The notes: generated from the letters alone by a model not told the origin. Shown: positions 37,118-50,996, numbered from the stretch's first letter. The stretch: 64,000 bases of DNA from Lateolabrax maculatus (GCA_031216445.1 CM062213.1:5295501-5359500), one strand, 5' to 3'. A program made the numbers and translations.

Positions 37118-40100
37118 TACCAGCTCCACTAAAGCTAACTAATTAACATGTTACAGCCTATCTCGTATGTTAAATCCTTACAAAAATTAAAGCGTAAAAA
37201 AAAAATTGATAGCCAGGCCAGCTGTTTCGAGTCTTTGTCTACTGTCTATGGCTCTAGCTTCACACTTACCGTACAGACAGAGTGGTATCAATCTTCTCAT
37301 CTAACTCTCTGCAAAAAAACTGTGCTGTTAAACTGCAAAGAGCTAAAGGCATACATGAACAGTGCACACACGTACCAAATATCAAAGTCATTTAGAATAC
37401 CACATTACACTGGTCTCTGATACCCTGTGTGATCACCATCTAAAACAAATTGCATTACAGTGACAATCCCCACATATTACATTCCATTGATTTTTTGTCC
37501 CTTTAAATAGCCTCTGAAGCTAAAGCGGGTGTGAAGAAGGATATAGAGTATGGAGCCCATTAAGCCCACCGAAACTAACCTTACTGGTGTAAGCTGCATT
37601 TGAGGCATCCTGATAAGTTCAGTGTCTCAGGGGACTTCAGTGACTGCTAAAAGCCTGTTCCTGCTTTAATGCTGGAATAAACATGTTTCCCTACTGGGAG
37701 AAGGTCGGTGGCTAAGCATGAAGGTTAAAGTCATTATCATTTGTCAAAGCTTATCACCATTTTGTACCTCACAACAAGTGATATTTTAGACCGACTCACA
37801 TTAACAGAAGCCTCCACTGAAAGGAAACCTGTTTGAGTGCCATAACCAAATGCCAGCAAAGACCATGGTGGCATTATCAGATCAAATATGTCACATATGT
37901 CGGTGATGCTCTTGTCAAATGATATGGAAACAGGAGGGCCTGAAGGGTGTCACAGAGGTGACATGAATACAAACCAGTGGCTCCATAAAGCCATATGATA
38001 TTTATAGAGGTAGTCTGCAGGTCGAAATGATGGATGGGACAAACCAATACTTATAAATTAAAAATGAGTACCTGCCTTGCTAGAAGCTCGGACACTTCGC
38101 CCATGTGTAAATGTCACAGCAAAGTGAAAGTAAAAGAAAATAGGAGACGAGAACTTGGTTAAATCCTCTGAAAATAAAACCAAGAACGGAGGGATGCACA
38201 GCTTAGGACAAACATCGGGTTCCAAACAGTATTGATTTTTTTTCTTCCTTCACTTTAGTTGAAAGTCAAAATGCACATTGATTTAGTAAAGAGTAAATTT
38301 AGTTTGGAAAAACTTTACTTTCTATGTCTTAAGCGTGTGACATCAAAAACTCAAGTGGCTTTAAAAGGTTGAATAGAAACAGAATATTTTTCTCTCCATT
38401 GAATTAGATACAAAGGAAAAGCAGGGAAATGAAAAGGGTAGGCCAACAGAAAACAGATGAATCACAAAAATGCTCAAGCCTTCCGGCAGTATAAGCATGG
38501 GCCTATAGGAATTATGTAAAACAGACCTTCACTGGCTTGGAAATATGTTTGCAGCTCTTTAAATCGTCAATGTCCAAAAGCAAAATGCACTCCTGGAAAT
38601 GTGCAGTGCTGTGTTCTGCACATTATAGCACAAAGTATAAACCCCAAACAAAACAGGATGTGGATGCAATCTTGTTGTTTGTGGCTTTGAAGTATGTTAT
38701 CATATGCAAACACTTACACAGAAAAATCCAGATGCGGCACAGTCCCATGCCATTGTCTTGGTAAATCCGCAGAAACAGCTGTTGCTGTGCTTAATGTACC
38801 GGGGCATTTTTACAAATCCCATTCACATAATTCACTGGGGCGCAGTAAAGAAGAACAGATTCACTCACTACAAAAGAATTCTACCCTCTTAAACATATAG
38901 GTTTCTATTAGTATTACAGGCAGTGAAGGGGCACCGCAGATCTATACTTACGACCCAGTGTTTGCTTTTTTAAAACTATTTACTTTTGAATTCTAACACT
39001 AGTAACACTAGGTTGTAACATGCATTGCTTACTCAAATATTTGCTTCATCTTCATCTTTTCTTTTTTTGGTCACCTTATCTTCTTATAGCATCTTATTTA
39101 TGGTTATTTTAATTCCTTTAAGGCTCGCTCTTCCTTAGCCCCAGCAGAGAGTTTATGTCTTCCATCTTTACAGTTATGATGGAAACCATGTAATCATCTG
39201 CCTTTCATTGGAAAACACAAAAATCTTTTGTTAAATTTGTCAGTATCTTCAGATTTTATTACTTATTTATTTATCTTTCATTCATTAGTTTTTATTAATT
39301 ATATAATTATATAATTGAAAATAATTTAAATAAAATTGTGCTAAAAAAAAACAGAGAAACAATCAACTTCCCACCACAATAAAGTTCTAACTGTTCTCAA
39401 TGCAAAGGGAAGTATGAATCAGCAATACATATTGTACATTCGGCATAACTTCGAGAAGAATAGCAACAGGAGTGGAAGGTCACCTGGGGATAATAAGTCA
39501 CATTTATGCCAGAGACCACTCCCTGAGCAGACACAACTGCCAAAAGATATAACTGCATGCGTTCAATTCGGGAAAGCAATTTAGAGGAAATGCATTCAGT
39601 CATTCATTTTCTAATACAGTGCCAAAAGTAAACAGTGAGCTAAAGTCAACAGAATGTGCCAGGAGTAGAGTGCTTTATATCATTCGCTTTCTGTTCACAT
39701 TACACAAGTGACTTTGGCTGTCAGAACACATGTGCCGTAGGCTAATGTCTGTTTTCAGCCCTAAAAGATAAACAGAAAAAATCTAGCCCCTAAATAATCA
39801 AGTGTATAGATGAAGACTGGATCCCCATTATGAAAATGCCTCAGCAGTAGGCCGAGTCAACATGGCTTTACTTGTGCACGGTGGGCACTGAGGTGGGAGG
39901 GGGAGAAAGTGGATAACATTTCCTCCAGGGCAAGCAAGGTGTGATTGAGAATCCCTGCTGATATCTTATTGAAACAAGGGACAGATGGAACCAATCAAAT
40001 ACTGTGCAGGGAAGAAACGTGAGTTCATTACTCAAGTGGCTGAGGAAGACGCTCGTGGGCCAAGTGTTGTCAGGTAGCCTGCACTAAAAAGTGATGGGAA

Positions 40101-41469
40101 ATCATTAAGTGTGAGCGGAGGAGTCGGTCTTTCTTCTCCTCTACAAGCTCGAGCTTGGATGTCAAGTCGAAATGAAACGATCTGCTGGACTGTATCTGTA
40201 GAGCTGAAGAAGCCTGCCACTCATCCACGAGGCCTCGTCAGCTCGACTGACAGATGGAGAGGCCCTAAACCTAATTCACACCATGATGTCACAGGAGAGT
40301 TGCTGAGGTTGTGAGATCATGTGGTGGACGTGAGAGTCACAAGAGTTAAAATAATTAAGGTGTGAATTGGTGTGGGACCGTGGGGATGTCAAGGTGGCGT
40401 TGGAGGTAGCTGACTGGAGATTAAGGACACCTCGGCCATCGTAGGCCGTATTGGAGAAATGCAGGAACTGATGCTGTAGCAATTAGGGAAAAAAGTCATT
40501 CTTGTTGAGTTTTCCCTCCATATACTGTATGCACTTCTAAAACATGTCAACAAGGATATGACAAGATTCTAGTTGTATTCCATCCAGGCCTGGGCTTTTA
40601 AAGCTTTAAAATAACTGCGTACCAATGACAGTTCTTCCTCTGCGATCTGTCCTTCACATAATGATTTTTCTTCTGATGTTAATCACTTATACTTTATTTT
40701 TATAGAAAGTCTGTCTTTCAAGTTCAAGTTCTCTTTCCTTTTGTTTCAGGGAGAAAAATGTTTCTGTATTATAATACAGTACATCATTTTCGATCCGTTG
40801 GGTATACTACTGTTCTTTAAAGTTAGGTTAATGGTTGTTTTTTTTTCTTTCCCTTGAATACAGTGACCTTTCAGAGTACATTTGAATATTTAAAACATTT
40901 TAATAGCAACGTGGGTGTTTGGATGATAAATGTTATTCTGTTATCTTCTTCTGTCCAAACTGTATTTGCCAAGTCCAAATGGATGTGTTAAAGCTCTTCA
41001 ATGTGTAAAACTATTCTTGGCATTGTTCTTGAATAAAATAAGTATTTAGTAGTTCAATTTTTTATATTATTGAAAGGAAGAAAAAAATATGTAGATATTA
41101 GAAATCTTGTTCTGTTACTTAAACGGTACGTTTATTTTTTCTTTGCAAAGTCACAGATATCTTGTACTACAACCAAGGACATCAACAAAGTCAAGATGGG
41201 TCACATTTTACTGGTCAAAAGTTCAGTCAATATAAATTACCTACCAACATCATCCACAGTGACTGAATGCTGGAGGCAAAGCAGAAATGCCTTGAGATGC
41301 AGCTCTCATATGACTGTTGGACACAGACTCCGAAGCAAACTTACACTTTATTAAAGTCAAGAGGTAAACCACTAAATTTTCTCATGACATACAAAGTCAA
41401 TAAATCTTTTCCTCAAAATGTTCCTTGGCTCCAAACAGTCTTTGTTGTCCCTGTTTGGATTTTCTGACT

Positions 41470-42281
41470 CCAGTAATAGAAAAGATTGCTTACAGAGGGT
41501 ATTGAAAACTACTCAGCACATCACCAGGACGGAGCTGCCATTCATGTACGACCTCTACAGTACACGCAGCGGTGCAGGAAGAAGGCCAACGGGATCATCG
41601 AAGACTCCCGTCACCCCGGCCACTAACTGTTCTGCCTGCTGCCTTCCAGCAGACGGTACCGCAGCATCGGGTCTCGCGCCACCAGGCTCAGGGACACATT
41701 CGTCCCACAGGCCATAAGACTGCTGAACTCTTGAGCTCTCGAGCTCGCCACTGAACACTTAACTTCAGCACTGATACACGTCACACTTTACATTTGTTTA
41801 TATCTCTGTATATATTTTTATTACTACTCCTTATTCTGCACAGAATACACCATATATTTATTTTTATTTATCTTACTACTTGTCGTACTATTGTTGTTTG
41901 TAAGTTTTGACCTTGACTGTGTCCCAGCCTCGGGAAACGGTACTTATAACTACTGCCCACAAGCTGTTTAACCACAACAACAGTATATTTTCTACCACAG
42001 TATTATATTCTATTTTATTTGTGTATATATTTTTTATTCCTGTATTTTACCTGCACTATTTTATTTATGTATAGTTTCTTATTTCCAGTCTTACTTGTGT
42101 CATGTCTTATATATACTTTTTTTTTTTTTGATCTTATTTTGCTTTTTGCTTTTTCACTTGTGTGTTTCTCCTTAAACATATTGTTTGAGCATTGTTAGAG
42201 GGAGCAAGATTTCCATTTCCAGTGACTGCTTCACTGTAATTATTGTGCCAATACAATGACAGTAAAGAACTTGCACTTGAA
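41470..42281 (+). mobile_element. Non-LTR retrotransposon (LINE), 5'-truncated, antisense to slc2a9
   Basis: The plus strand encodes the C-terminal end of a LINE ORF2 with frame breaks: QHITRTELPFMYDLYSTR, then KKANGIIEDSRHPGH, LLPSSRRYRSIGSRATRLRD and VPQAIRLLNS. A long non-coding 3' tail follows, ending in acagtaaagaacttgcac. The wording is typical of Jockey/CR1/Rex1-type fish LINEs; the exact clade is uncertain. The 3' end lies a few bases from the exon 5 splice donor at 42288. Confidence 0.8.
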
Positions 42282-42288
42282 TACTGAC

Positions 42289-42434
42289 CTGACCCAGCAG
42301 CTCGGGCAGCCCCAGCACTTGTCCTGTGAACACTCCCAAGCAGATCAGGATGGCGTTGAACTGGCCAATGGAACCTCTGATATGTCTCGGCGTAATTTCT
42401 CCCAGGTACATGGGGAGGGCGCTGAGAGCTATAC
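42289..42434 (-). CDS. slc2a9: slc2a9 coding exon 5: TM4-TM5 with the PMYLGE motif (residues 153-201)
   Basis: Two bases complete Gly153 and 48 codons follow, ending in phase 0. The acceptor is TTTTCTGACAG and the donor GTCAGT. It encodes ALSALPMYLGEITPRHIRG, the loop after TM4 with the conserved P-x-Y-L-x-E-I and R-G residues of the family, then the TM5 run FNAILICLGVFTGQVLGLPE. The donor is unusual in its surroundings: a LINE 3' tail ends within about eight bases of it on the intron side (see the mobile element at 41470-42281). Confidence 0.96.
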
Positions 42435-43534
42435 CTGTCAGAAAAAAACAAAACATCAACTTCTTGCAATGGAAAGGACGAAAAAATATAGATTCATGTT
42501 TAATGTGATATATAACTGGTCTCCACACCATTCTAAATTATAAAGGAAATACACCGACAGTATTCAACATCCAGCAACATTTAAGAAATGCTGAATTTTC
42601 TTGAACTGTGTGGCAATGTTATGGGTACTTACATAGATGGCCTGTGCATTAGAAATGGTCAGCATTGATAAAACATTTAATCCCTTACACAAATCTTCGC
42701 TCAAATCAATTTCCATGCCTTAGAAATTGTAAACAAGCGATCGTGCTCTGCAGTTACCTGAAACAATATACCAATTCAGTGTATATTTTTTTCCGGTAAC
42801 ACACATCTCATGGACATCAATGCTGAGGTGGATATTGTTCCTGAACCCTTTTTCTTCAAGTGTAAAGTGTAAAACAAAGTCGTACAGATCTACATGTAGC
42901 AATGCACTACTCATTATAAGAATGGGGTCTATTCAGAGTTAAGTGCATGGAATAAGGAGTTATTACCAAGATTAAGTTTAAATCAACATTAAGATCCCAG
43001 ACCTACTTGAGGATGTATAGGGTGCACAAGAGGTGTGTCAAGAGAATTTTTTGACTACAATTTGATCTCCCTAAAATTTGGGTCTGCAGGTAACATAACC
43101 CACACTGACAGAGCTGAATGAGCACTGATGTTCCTCCATGACTGGAGACGTGCATTTAGAAGGGAAAGTTAGACCTGTAATCAGAGTCTTGTTGCTTTCT
43201 GATAATCAGAGCATTCAGTTCTGTCAAGTAATCTATCCTTGATATCTACCAATTCCCACAGATGTTTATTTTCCCTTGAGGTGGGGTTACACCACCTGCC
43301 TACATTAATCTTTATGATTTGCACCGTTATAATATCTTTTCACTTAGAAATAAAGTAAAGTTTTTGATCGTATTTGAAGTCGAGGCTGCTAGATCTGTTT
43401 AGTTAAAAGCTGATAGTGAATTCAGTTTTATGGTAAAGATGGTTAACCAACTTCATAGTAGTCTGCTCCACACTGACTTGTGTGCACCACCAGGTGAGTG
43501 GTGACTATAGAAACAAACTAAATGAATCACTTAC
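42435..43534 (-). other. slc2a9: slc2a9 intron 4 (1.1 kb)
   Basis: The donor is GTAAGT and the acceptor TTTTCTGACAG. No repeat or gene is recognisable. Confidence 0.88.
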
Positions 43535-43659
43535 CAGAATCCACCCCGATTATGAAACGGCCAATGATGAGCATCTCAAAAGATTTTGCCTTCTCACCCA
43601 GGGACAGAAGCAGAGCAGCTGTTAGAGCAAAGCCGTTATTCAGCAGCAAGGTTCCCTTT
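43535..43659 (-). CDS. slc2a9: slc2a9 coding exon 4: TM3 and start of TM4 (residues 111-153)
   Basis: The first base completes Arg111, 41 codons follow, and the last base starts Gly153. The acceptor is TTGACTTTAG and the donor GTAAGT. The peptide KGTLLLNNGFALTAALL is TM3, and FEMLIIGRFIIGVDSG is the TM4 region with the GRFIIG-type helix of sugar porters. Human GLUT9 has a closely similar LLANNGFAI and MLIVGRFIMGID here. No stop codon or frameshift is visible. Confidence 0.95.
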
Positions 43660-45679
43660 CTAAAGTCAAGAAGAGAACAGGGTTGGAAAAAGGGAGAAAT
43701 CTTGAGTGGAGAACATCAACAATAGAGGCACAGGTTGAAATTATCCTACACAAGTTTTATATAAATCCTAATCCCTGTACAAAGATCATTTATCTGATTC
43801 AATTTGGCAAAATGAGCACAATGATTTACTTGTGATTCCAATAGCAAAACCAATCTAATTTCTGAAACATTTCAACAAGGTGTTTTGGAGAGAAAACGAG
43901 CAGAGGTGAGAATGCTCTGAAGAGACTTAAAAGAAGAGGGGCATTCATGGCCAAATAAGTGAATGTCTACCATTCTTCAGAGCCAGCAAAGCAGGGAAAT
44001 CAATGTCTATTCATCAAAGGAGGCTGCTCATGAGCGGTCGAGCTTTACTCGGCTTTATGTGGCTTTATGTGTGAGGGAAAGCGTTGGTCTTTCAGAGGAA
44101 CTGAAGGTCACGCTGAACCTGGGCCTTTTCTCCTTTCGTTAGACTCTAATTAGCTTAGCATATGAAGAACAATTAAACAGAGTATTAGGTTAATGGTAAA
44201 ACATAATGTATTTTATTAAAATAAAATAACTGCTGACAATCTGGTATGGAAATGATCCTGGTAATGATCCCCAAATAAATTATAATTTTTAAAAATAACA
44301 ATTTTTTGTTTCTGGGAACACCACCAAAAATGTTACCTGAACAATTTCAAAACTATCACATGTTGCAAGGTTTCTGTATTTTGCAACAGCCTGACGCTTG
44401 TTGCACAGCATGAAACCAGTGGATCTGTCGTACATTATTGGGATTTGACAGTGTAAACATCGCTCCAGCTAGAGACTGCAGATGAAAGAGATACCTGCTG
44501 CCTTCAGATGTCTGTACAGAGAGTTACCAGAGTAAAGGAAAGCCCTTCAGTACTGGCTACTCACAGTGGTAGATTACAGAGCCGGTGAGAAGCACTCATT
44601 AATCTTCACACGTCGGCTGGTTGAATTGATGGCATCTTCACTTCACTTAACGCTGTCTAAGGCAGCACTTTTTAATGTTACGTCAAAACTAGTTACATAC
44701 ACCATTATTTTCTTTTTCAGAGAGATGAATGTTTTACTCTTTAGTGTGTATAAAAATCACAAAACTCTACTGGCGGAAAAAATATGGGGTTATAGCGGGG
44801 TTTTAAACAAATGTTTTTAGAAAACACATTTGTGTTGCAATGTTTTAATATAATCTTTTCACAAAGTTGAAATATGTAGACATCATGGCTTAACAGGGAA
44901 ACTTTTAATAAACCACTTAGTCACTCTATCAAGTACTTTTCCTTTAGATTGCTCCATGTCTCCTCATCTGCTAATACATATATTCAGACATTCAGATGGC
45001 TCTCCCTGACATCTGAATTTCAACCTTTCCAAGACACATGCATAACTACCAGCTGGCCCACAGATGTCAAGCAGAGAATATGGAGAGAGAATGAATAATA
45101 CGTTTCAGCCTAATCAACACAGTGAGGATCGCCACTTGAGAAATCCAAGGTGATTCTTAAGGGCATCTTAATTTTCTCAAATGACTCTGAATAAAAGCTT
45201 CATAAGTCTTTGCCCACTCTGAGTGACAACCTCATCATTAGTGGATAATAGGTTCTTTTGAACATATATTATTTCAGGGCACTAAGGGGATTTTGTCAGT
45301 GCCAGAGTCCCTGGGTGGTAGAAGGACCACGGCTCTGCAGTCCTACACCAAGGTGGTGAAACACAGCTAGGCAGAAACCTGAGAAACTCATCACACTGGC
45401 AGCGAGATTGAATCTCACGGCGGAGATTGTCACACCCCTGCCACCGAAGCAAATTCCTTTTTCTCCAACTCCGCAAAACTATGTCCTTGGACACTATGTA
45501 TTACCGTCAAGTATCAACTTTCATTACTGCTGGCCAAGTGTTTGTAGGAGGAGGCGAGTACAAACTCTACCTGAACTGAAACTTTGAAACTTTAGTGGAT
45601 GTGGTGAGCACATGGTTTGTTATTGGAAAAAGTTATAACGTATAATAAAGAAAAACATAACATTTAGATTATTTAAGTA

Positions 45680-45728
<49 letters not shown>

Positions 45729-47153
45729 TATATATATAAATATGTATACATCGCACATAAATAAAAATTTAAAGCCTCCAAAAACATGGTGTTAATTCCA
45801 TAGACTGTATAAAAGTATTTTTCTGTAACACTGACAGTAACTGAAATCCTTATATAAAAAAATACAACAAAAGAGTGGAAGCAAAGTGTAAAAACAGGCT
45901 TATTTTTAAGCATGCATTTAAATCAGTTACCAAATGATTTTAAGTAATTAAAAAAATTAATAAAGGTATTTATTCTAGAGCTACTGTTATTAATGGAGTG
46001 TTTCTTTTGACACGTATTTCCTCCTGTAGCAGGTAGAGGCAGTGAGCTACTGCTGTACTGTAGTAGAAGCCAGTGGCGAATTCATAAAAGAAAATCTACG
46101 CTATCAAACCCCAATAGTGTATTATGGCAAGATCTTATATACATTGTGAACTCCTGCATTTCCTGCGCTGAGCTGACAGTCACAGACAGTGATTTAGAGA
46201 CTGTCAGAGGAGAGAGAAAGTGAGAAAATGCATAAGGTATGGAGGGTAATAAAAGAAAGAGAGAACTGAGAGCTTGACAAAGACAACAGAGATCTTACAG
46301 CAACATTGTCTCCTAAGCTCCAAAAGAGGGAGAGTTGTAGTGTCAGCCAGGCAATGAAAAATGTATGTTGAGTATGTCCTATACTGGGAAGAAGGTTAAT
46401 CTTGCCATGTGTCTGCACCAAGAGAGGGAAAAAGCTAAGGTTAAACAATGCAGTGTTCCCCTGGAAGATTTCTTTCAAAGCAGGTAATAAAGCACATCCC
46501 ATTTAACAGGTCTAGGCAAGCCTAGTGTTTGCCTCAAGGGCCAGTTTGGTCCCCAGACCTCTGTTTGCTTTTTTTTAGAGTGAATACAACAACAAATAAC
46601 AAATAATGGATTATTGCAGTTATATACCTCAAGAAGAACTTGTTAAATATCTTAAAATGTAACACAGCATGTCTGCTGCTGAATCTAGTGATGAAAACTA
46701 CAGATTAATGCATATCATTCACTGGGGAGCGTCCTGCTGTTTGTTAGAAACCCTATTTTAAAGCCAGAGTGGGAAAATAGTTTTGCTATTAATGTTCCTT
46801 ATATACAGGATACAATGTTATATTGTATCTGTGATCTAAATGGAATGTAAAGGCATTATACTTCTCTGTAAATATGCCTCCGTGGTCTTTATTTCTTATC
46901 ACTGTTTTGTAAATACGTTTGTCCCTGTCGGGATCCTGTAGAATGGTGACTGTTTTCCAATCAGATGACCTGTCAGTACATTTTGATCTGATCATCTGAA
47001 CTGAAATTGTGCCAGAGCAGGTTACAATACGGATGTGCCCCAGCTAAAAGTAAGTGAGCTTCATGATATCAGGAAGGCTGAAACAAATACAGAAGAAGGA
47101 CTTCTGTGTTACATGAACAACACTTGATCACGAGTGCAAGTGAGTCAACTCAC
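43660..47153 (-). other. slc2a9: slc2a9 intron 3 (3.5 kb)
   Basis: The donor is GTGAGT and the acceptor TTGACTTTAG. The only repeat I recognise is an AT microsatellite at 45686-45738. No open frame of interest is visible on either strand. Confidence 0.88.
45686..45738. repeat. AT microsatellite
   Basis: TA repeat with one break at 45721. Confidence 0.95.
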
Positions 47154-47314
47154 CTTCCCAGTAATCTGATGATTAAAGAGACGGACAGCGCCCCGAGAAG
47201 CCCTCCGATAGCAAATATGGACACTGTGATGGACCAGAGGATGGTGACTGTCTCTGCTCCAATAGACTCCCCATATCTCTCAATCCATGTCTTATTATAG
47301 AAAGCCTTAATGTA
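47154..47314 (-). CDS. slc2a9: slc2a9 coding exon 3: outer loop 1 and TM2 (residues 58-111)
   Basis: The exon has 53 codons plus two bases of an Arg codon completed by exon 4. The acceptor is TTGTATTGCAG and the donor GTGAGT. It encodes YIKAFYNKTW with an N-glycosylation sequon at Asn64 (N-K-T), in the position where human GLUT9 carries N-E-S. A polar stretch and the TM2 segment ILWSITVSIFAIGGLLGAL follow. It ends in IIRLLGR, which runs into the conserved Gly-Arg-Lys turn between TM2 and TM3 of sugar porters. Confidence 0.96.
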
Positions 47315-47801
47315 CTGCAATACAAGAGAGACACCGTTCAAATTCATCATTCATCATTTGAAAGGTAAATTATTACCTGGACCTTGTCATTATGCAATAC
47401 AGAATGCACATACATATTAATTTAAGAGTATTATACCTGAGTCTATATACTGTGAGCCGCATGAGCAGGAGGCAAATGTACACTTATTTGTACAAGTTGG
47501 CTTCATGATCTAAACTAGTGTACAGAATTTATTTAGTTGTAAATATAAAAAAAAAATCAATAAAGAAGTGCTAAGTACACTGTACTATGTACAGAAATGG
47601 AGGAGGATTTATTTATTAAATATGTTTTACTGTCTTAATGTACTGTTGATGTACTGTATACAAACTGCATTGAGAACATTATTATTAGCGTGAAAGGACC
47701 CAAGCTTTGACTGAAGTTTCTTTATCATGGATGAATGTGTTGGCTCGAAAGCATTAAAAACTAAATGGCCTTGTTCTTTGTTTTATCTCGCATTTTACTT
47801 T

Positions 47802-47802
<1 letters not shown>

Positions 47803-47844
<42 letters not shown>
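47803..47844. repeat. AT microsatellite
   Basis: About 20 perfect TA units in intron 2, about 490 bases from exon 3. Confidence 0.95.
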
Positions 47845-47846
<2 letters not shown>

Positions 47847-50284
47847 TGTCCTTGTAAACCCTGGTGATAGAAAGGCTGATGCACAGTGGCGAACATGTCT
47901 GTGCTGTATGCTGGGTATGCTGTCCTCACAGGCATCATGCAGAACAGCTGTGAGTGCATTGTTTGTTCAACATTACACTGAAAAATTACTTATTGTCCTT
48001 TCTTTTATTGAGATAAAAACAAAGGGTGTCACACTGGTTTCTACAGGGGTTTCATCACATTTCTCCTTATTTTCATTGCTGTTCAGGCAGACAACTCGGA
48101 ACAACAGATTAATAATGACCAAGGATCTGACTTCATCACTCCCTGCAAACTTTCACCAAGTTCAGTCAGTAATGAGTGCATCTAAATTTCCCTCTAATTT
48201 CTTGTGCTAAAGCAATCACTTATGTCGACAAATATTTATTCCTGACCTCCACCAGCATCATTTCCTTTAAACACAGTCAATATGTTTACAAACCAGGTTC
48301 CCGGACAAATCAGATAATGTGGGAAATCGTGTTTACATGCACTGTAGTAACCTGTCCTGAGCTTATTTTGTATGGAAAATTTATAATGCCTAAATGAAAA
48401 CGAATCAAACAAGAAATAAAGACAAATACAATACACCGTATTTTTCTCTTATATATAAAAGGGAATTATTTCGCTTTTTGCATTTAATAACTAAATGATT
48501 TTTTCAGTGTGACATGAATTTTGCATGCCACATTTACATTTCATAGAAAAGTGAGGAGGTGTATTGCATTTCAGAGAGCAGCCTAGACTTGCCAGGACCT
48601 GTCACAGTGAAATTAAATTGTTTTGATTATGGGGATGTATCTCTACATGTACAGATCTTTCCTTTGATCCCTCTCTACTGCTGTCACAATATAACTTTCC
48701 CTGTCTTTGTCAGGCACATGCGAAAAAAAGCTAATTAGAAAACCCAATTAAGGCAAAGAAGTCTGGCTGCCAAAATCGGGTTTTTCTAATCCTCCATCCC
48801 GACTACGAAAACCAGGTTTCTTACATACATGATGACTCCCATCAGCTTCACATTGATGGGAGTGGAATTTTGAATGAGCAGTATGGGAATAGCAAGTGTT
48901 GGTTTAGACTGCTTTTTCTGTGGGAAGCCATTAAAGATACCTCTAGTACTCTGACATGAGTAGAAGGTTGCCGCCTGATCCTATATTTAATGTCTGAGAT
49001 CTTAAAAGCTACAAGTTCATTAGAATTTCATGGGGATGCATTTTTAACACTCCTTTTAATATTAATTTGCCCATTGCAGCTACACAACATTTTAAGGTTG
49101 GCTCGCTGTCGGAGGCAGATTTGCTTTCCTACCATTCATTCAAAACTGAGGACGGACTGAAAGCACACACCAGAACCTACTGTGTGCTTCCAACCCCTTA
49201 ATGATCTTTACATTCGGGTGAAGTTGGCAAACTTAAAAGCAGGAAGCTGCTTGTTGATTTATTTTGTATGAATTTTGTAAAGACAGCAGGAGCAAGGATG
49301 GGCCCCTACAGTGGTGGAGAGGAGCCAGCAGTAGTCTAATGATCAGCTTGTGTTCCTGGTGAGCAGAAGTTATGAAGGAGAATAAACAACGGTCCAACAT
49401 ACACATGAACTGGAGAATTAGCTGCTTTGGCAGAAAAACAGTAGCTGGGGCTTTGAAATGAGCAACTGTATTAATGAGAAATGACTCGTTTGGCTGTGGA
49501 TTAGTAAATTGTGCAGATAGGGATTTTGTGCTAACAAGAGTTACACAAGTGAGAAACAATCTCGAATTGTCTTTGATCATTTAAAGGATACAGCACATAA
49601 TGAACAGTTTTACCAACTGAGCTGAAAGGGGAGCTGTGTGGAATCAGATTTGTGTCAATATAATCAAATAAAACTTCTTAAATATCAAACAAAAATAAGA
49701 ATTTGAGAAAAAATGAAACTCACTGAAGCAAAAGAAATGTCATCTCTAAAATAAAATGTCTAACTTGCAAACAAATTATTTGTGTAATCGTGTAAAACCC
49801 TTTTACTATAATGATAATACAATTAATTTGTCCTTTTATTTAACACTTCCCTCTGCTTCTTTGTCACTGATCAAGCTTTTTTTTTTTGCCAGCTTGCTCG
49901 TTTGCACTGCACAACTTTTTGTTTGCACTTCTCACACAGATCTCTTGATATGAAGGTTTTTTTTTCAGGGGATCGTCCCCATTGGCCAATGAGTTTTTGA
50001 GTGACAGCTCAGTGCCCCAACATTGTGCAGTGGAGCAAGCATGAGTTTTGGTTTTGGCGGACACAGACACAAAATGTCGAGTACAGCACAGACAACATAT
50101 ATGATCAATAGTTTATACTTTATTAATACCGTAAGAGTCTTTTCTGAAAATTTTCTGAATGTCATTCTGGCATAATTTTCAATTGTTGAATTAATTTGTG
50201 TGTGTGTTAGTTCAATCCTGTTTTCTTCCTTTCTGATTTTTACTGTGTATTAATAATTGAAAATGAGCAGTCATTTAACAAATT

Positions 50285-50996
50285 ATCAAATGTCAGCCAG
50301 AGCCTTCACTTATCAAGCTCCTGTCCTGTGGAACCAGCTCCCAGTTTGGGAGTATGTTTAAAACATTCCTCTTTGATAAACGTTATAGCTTATTGCTCCG
50401 GTGAGACCTGAACCATCCCTTAGTTATGCTGCTATAGGCCTAGACTGCCGGGGGATTTCCCATGATGCACTGAGCTTCTCTCTCCTCCTCTCCCTCTCCA
50501 TCCGTACGCATTTCTATCCCATTAATGCATGTTACCAACTCCACATCTTCCCTGTAGTTTTTGTGCTTTTTCTCCTTCTCACTTTCTGCAGGTGTTTCTG
50601 CCTCTGCAGCTGTAGAGTCTGGATCTGTGACTGCAGGCCGTCTACTACATGTACATGTTCCTGCTCCACCCTCACTGCTGCAGTTATTATTATTAGTTTG
50701 ATTATTATGTCTCTCCTCCTGCTTTTTCTCCCCCTCTCTCCTCCCTTTTTAACCTAACTCAGTCGAAGCAGATGGCCGCCCACCCAGAGCCCGGTTCTGC
50801 TCGAGGTTTCTATCTGTTAAAAGGGAGTTTTTCCTCGCCACAGTCGCCAAGTGCTTGCTCATGGTGGGAGTTGTTGGGTTTCTGTAAATAATATTTTAAA
50901 GAGTATGGTCTGGACCTACTCTATGTCAAAAGTGTCTTGAGATAACTTTTGTCATGATTTAGTGATATACAAATAAAATTGACTTGACTTGACAAA
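50285..50996 (+). mobile_element. 5'-truncated LINE with 3' tail (gacttgacttgac end)
   Basis: At 50290-50345 the plus strand reads ARAFTYQAPVLWNQLP, the C-terminal tail of L2-like LINE ORF2 proteins. A long untranslated region follows, with the phrase ctcgaggtttctatctgtta, and the terminal part cagcgccaaat-type box reversed, ending aataaaattgacttgacttg. The same tail occurs twice more in this window, so it is a dispersed family. The tandem TTGAC end fits the microsatellite-like 3' tails of L2/CR1-type elements. Confidence 0.75.

Larger units (their letters stand above)
31205..42288 (-). other. slc2a9: slc2a9 intron 5 (11.1 kb)
   Basis: This is the longest complete intron. It holds a LINE 3' end right at the donor (41470-42281), two related LINE tails in opposite orientation (33755-34062 and 37010-37117), two MITE-like copies also in opposite orientation (about 33150-33622 and 36486-36954), a CA microsatellite (35278-35333) and a CAA run (32211-32235). 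The stretches 34100-35270 and 37120-41470 show nothing recognisable. Confidence 0.88.

Noticed and set aside
40032..40482. Cluster of overlapping frames around a GC-richer patch in intron 5
   Set aside because: It was considered as a gene or exon, but no splice sites with consistent phase and no family match were seen.
42134..42543. Other frames overlapping exon 5 on both strands
   Set aside because: They are shadows of the conserved transporter exon and of the LINE tail; only the minus-strand frame with ALSALPMYLGE matches a family.
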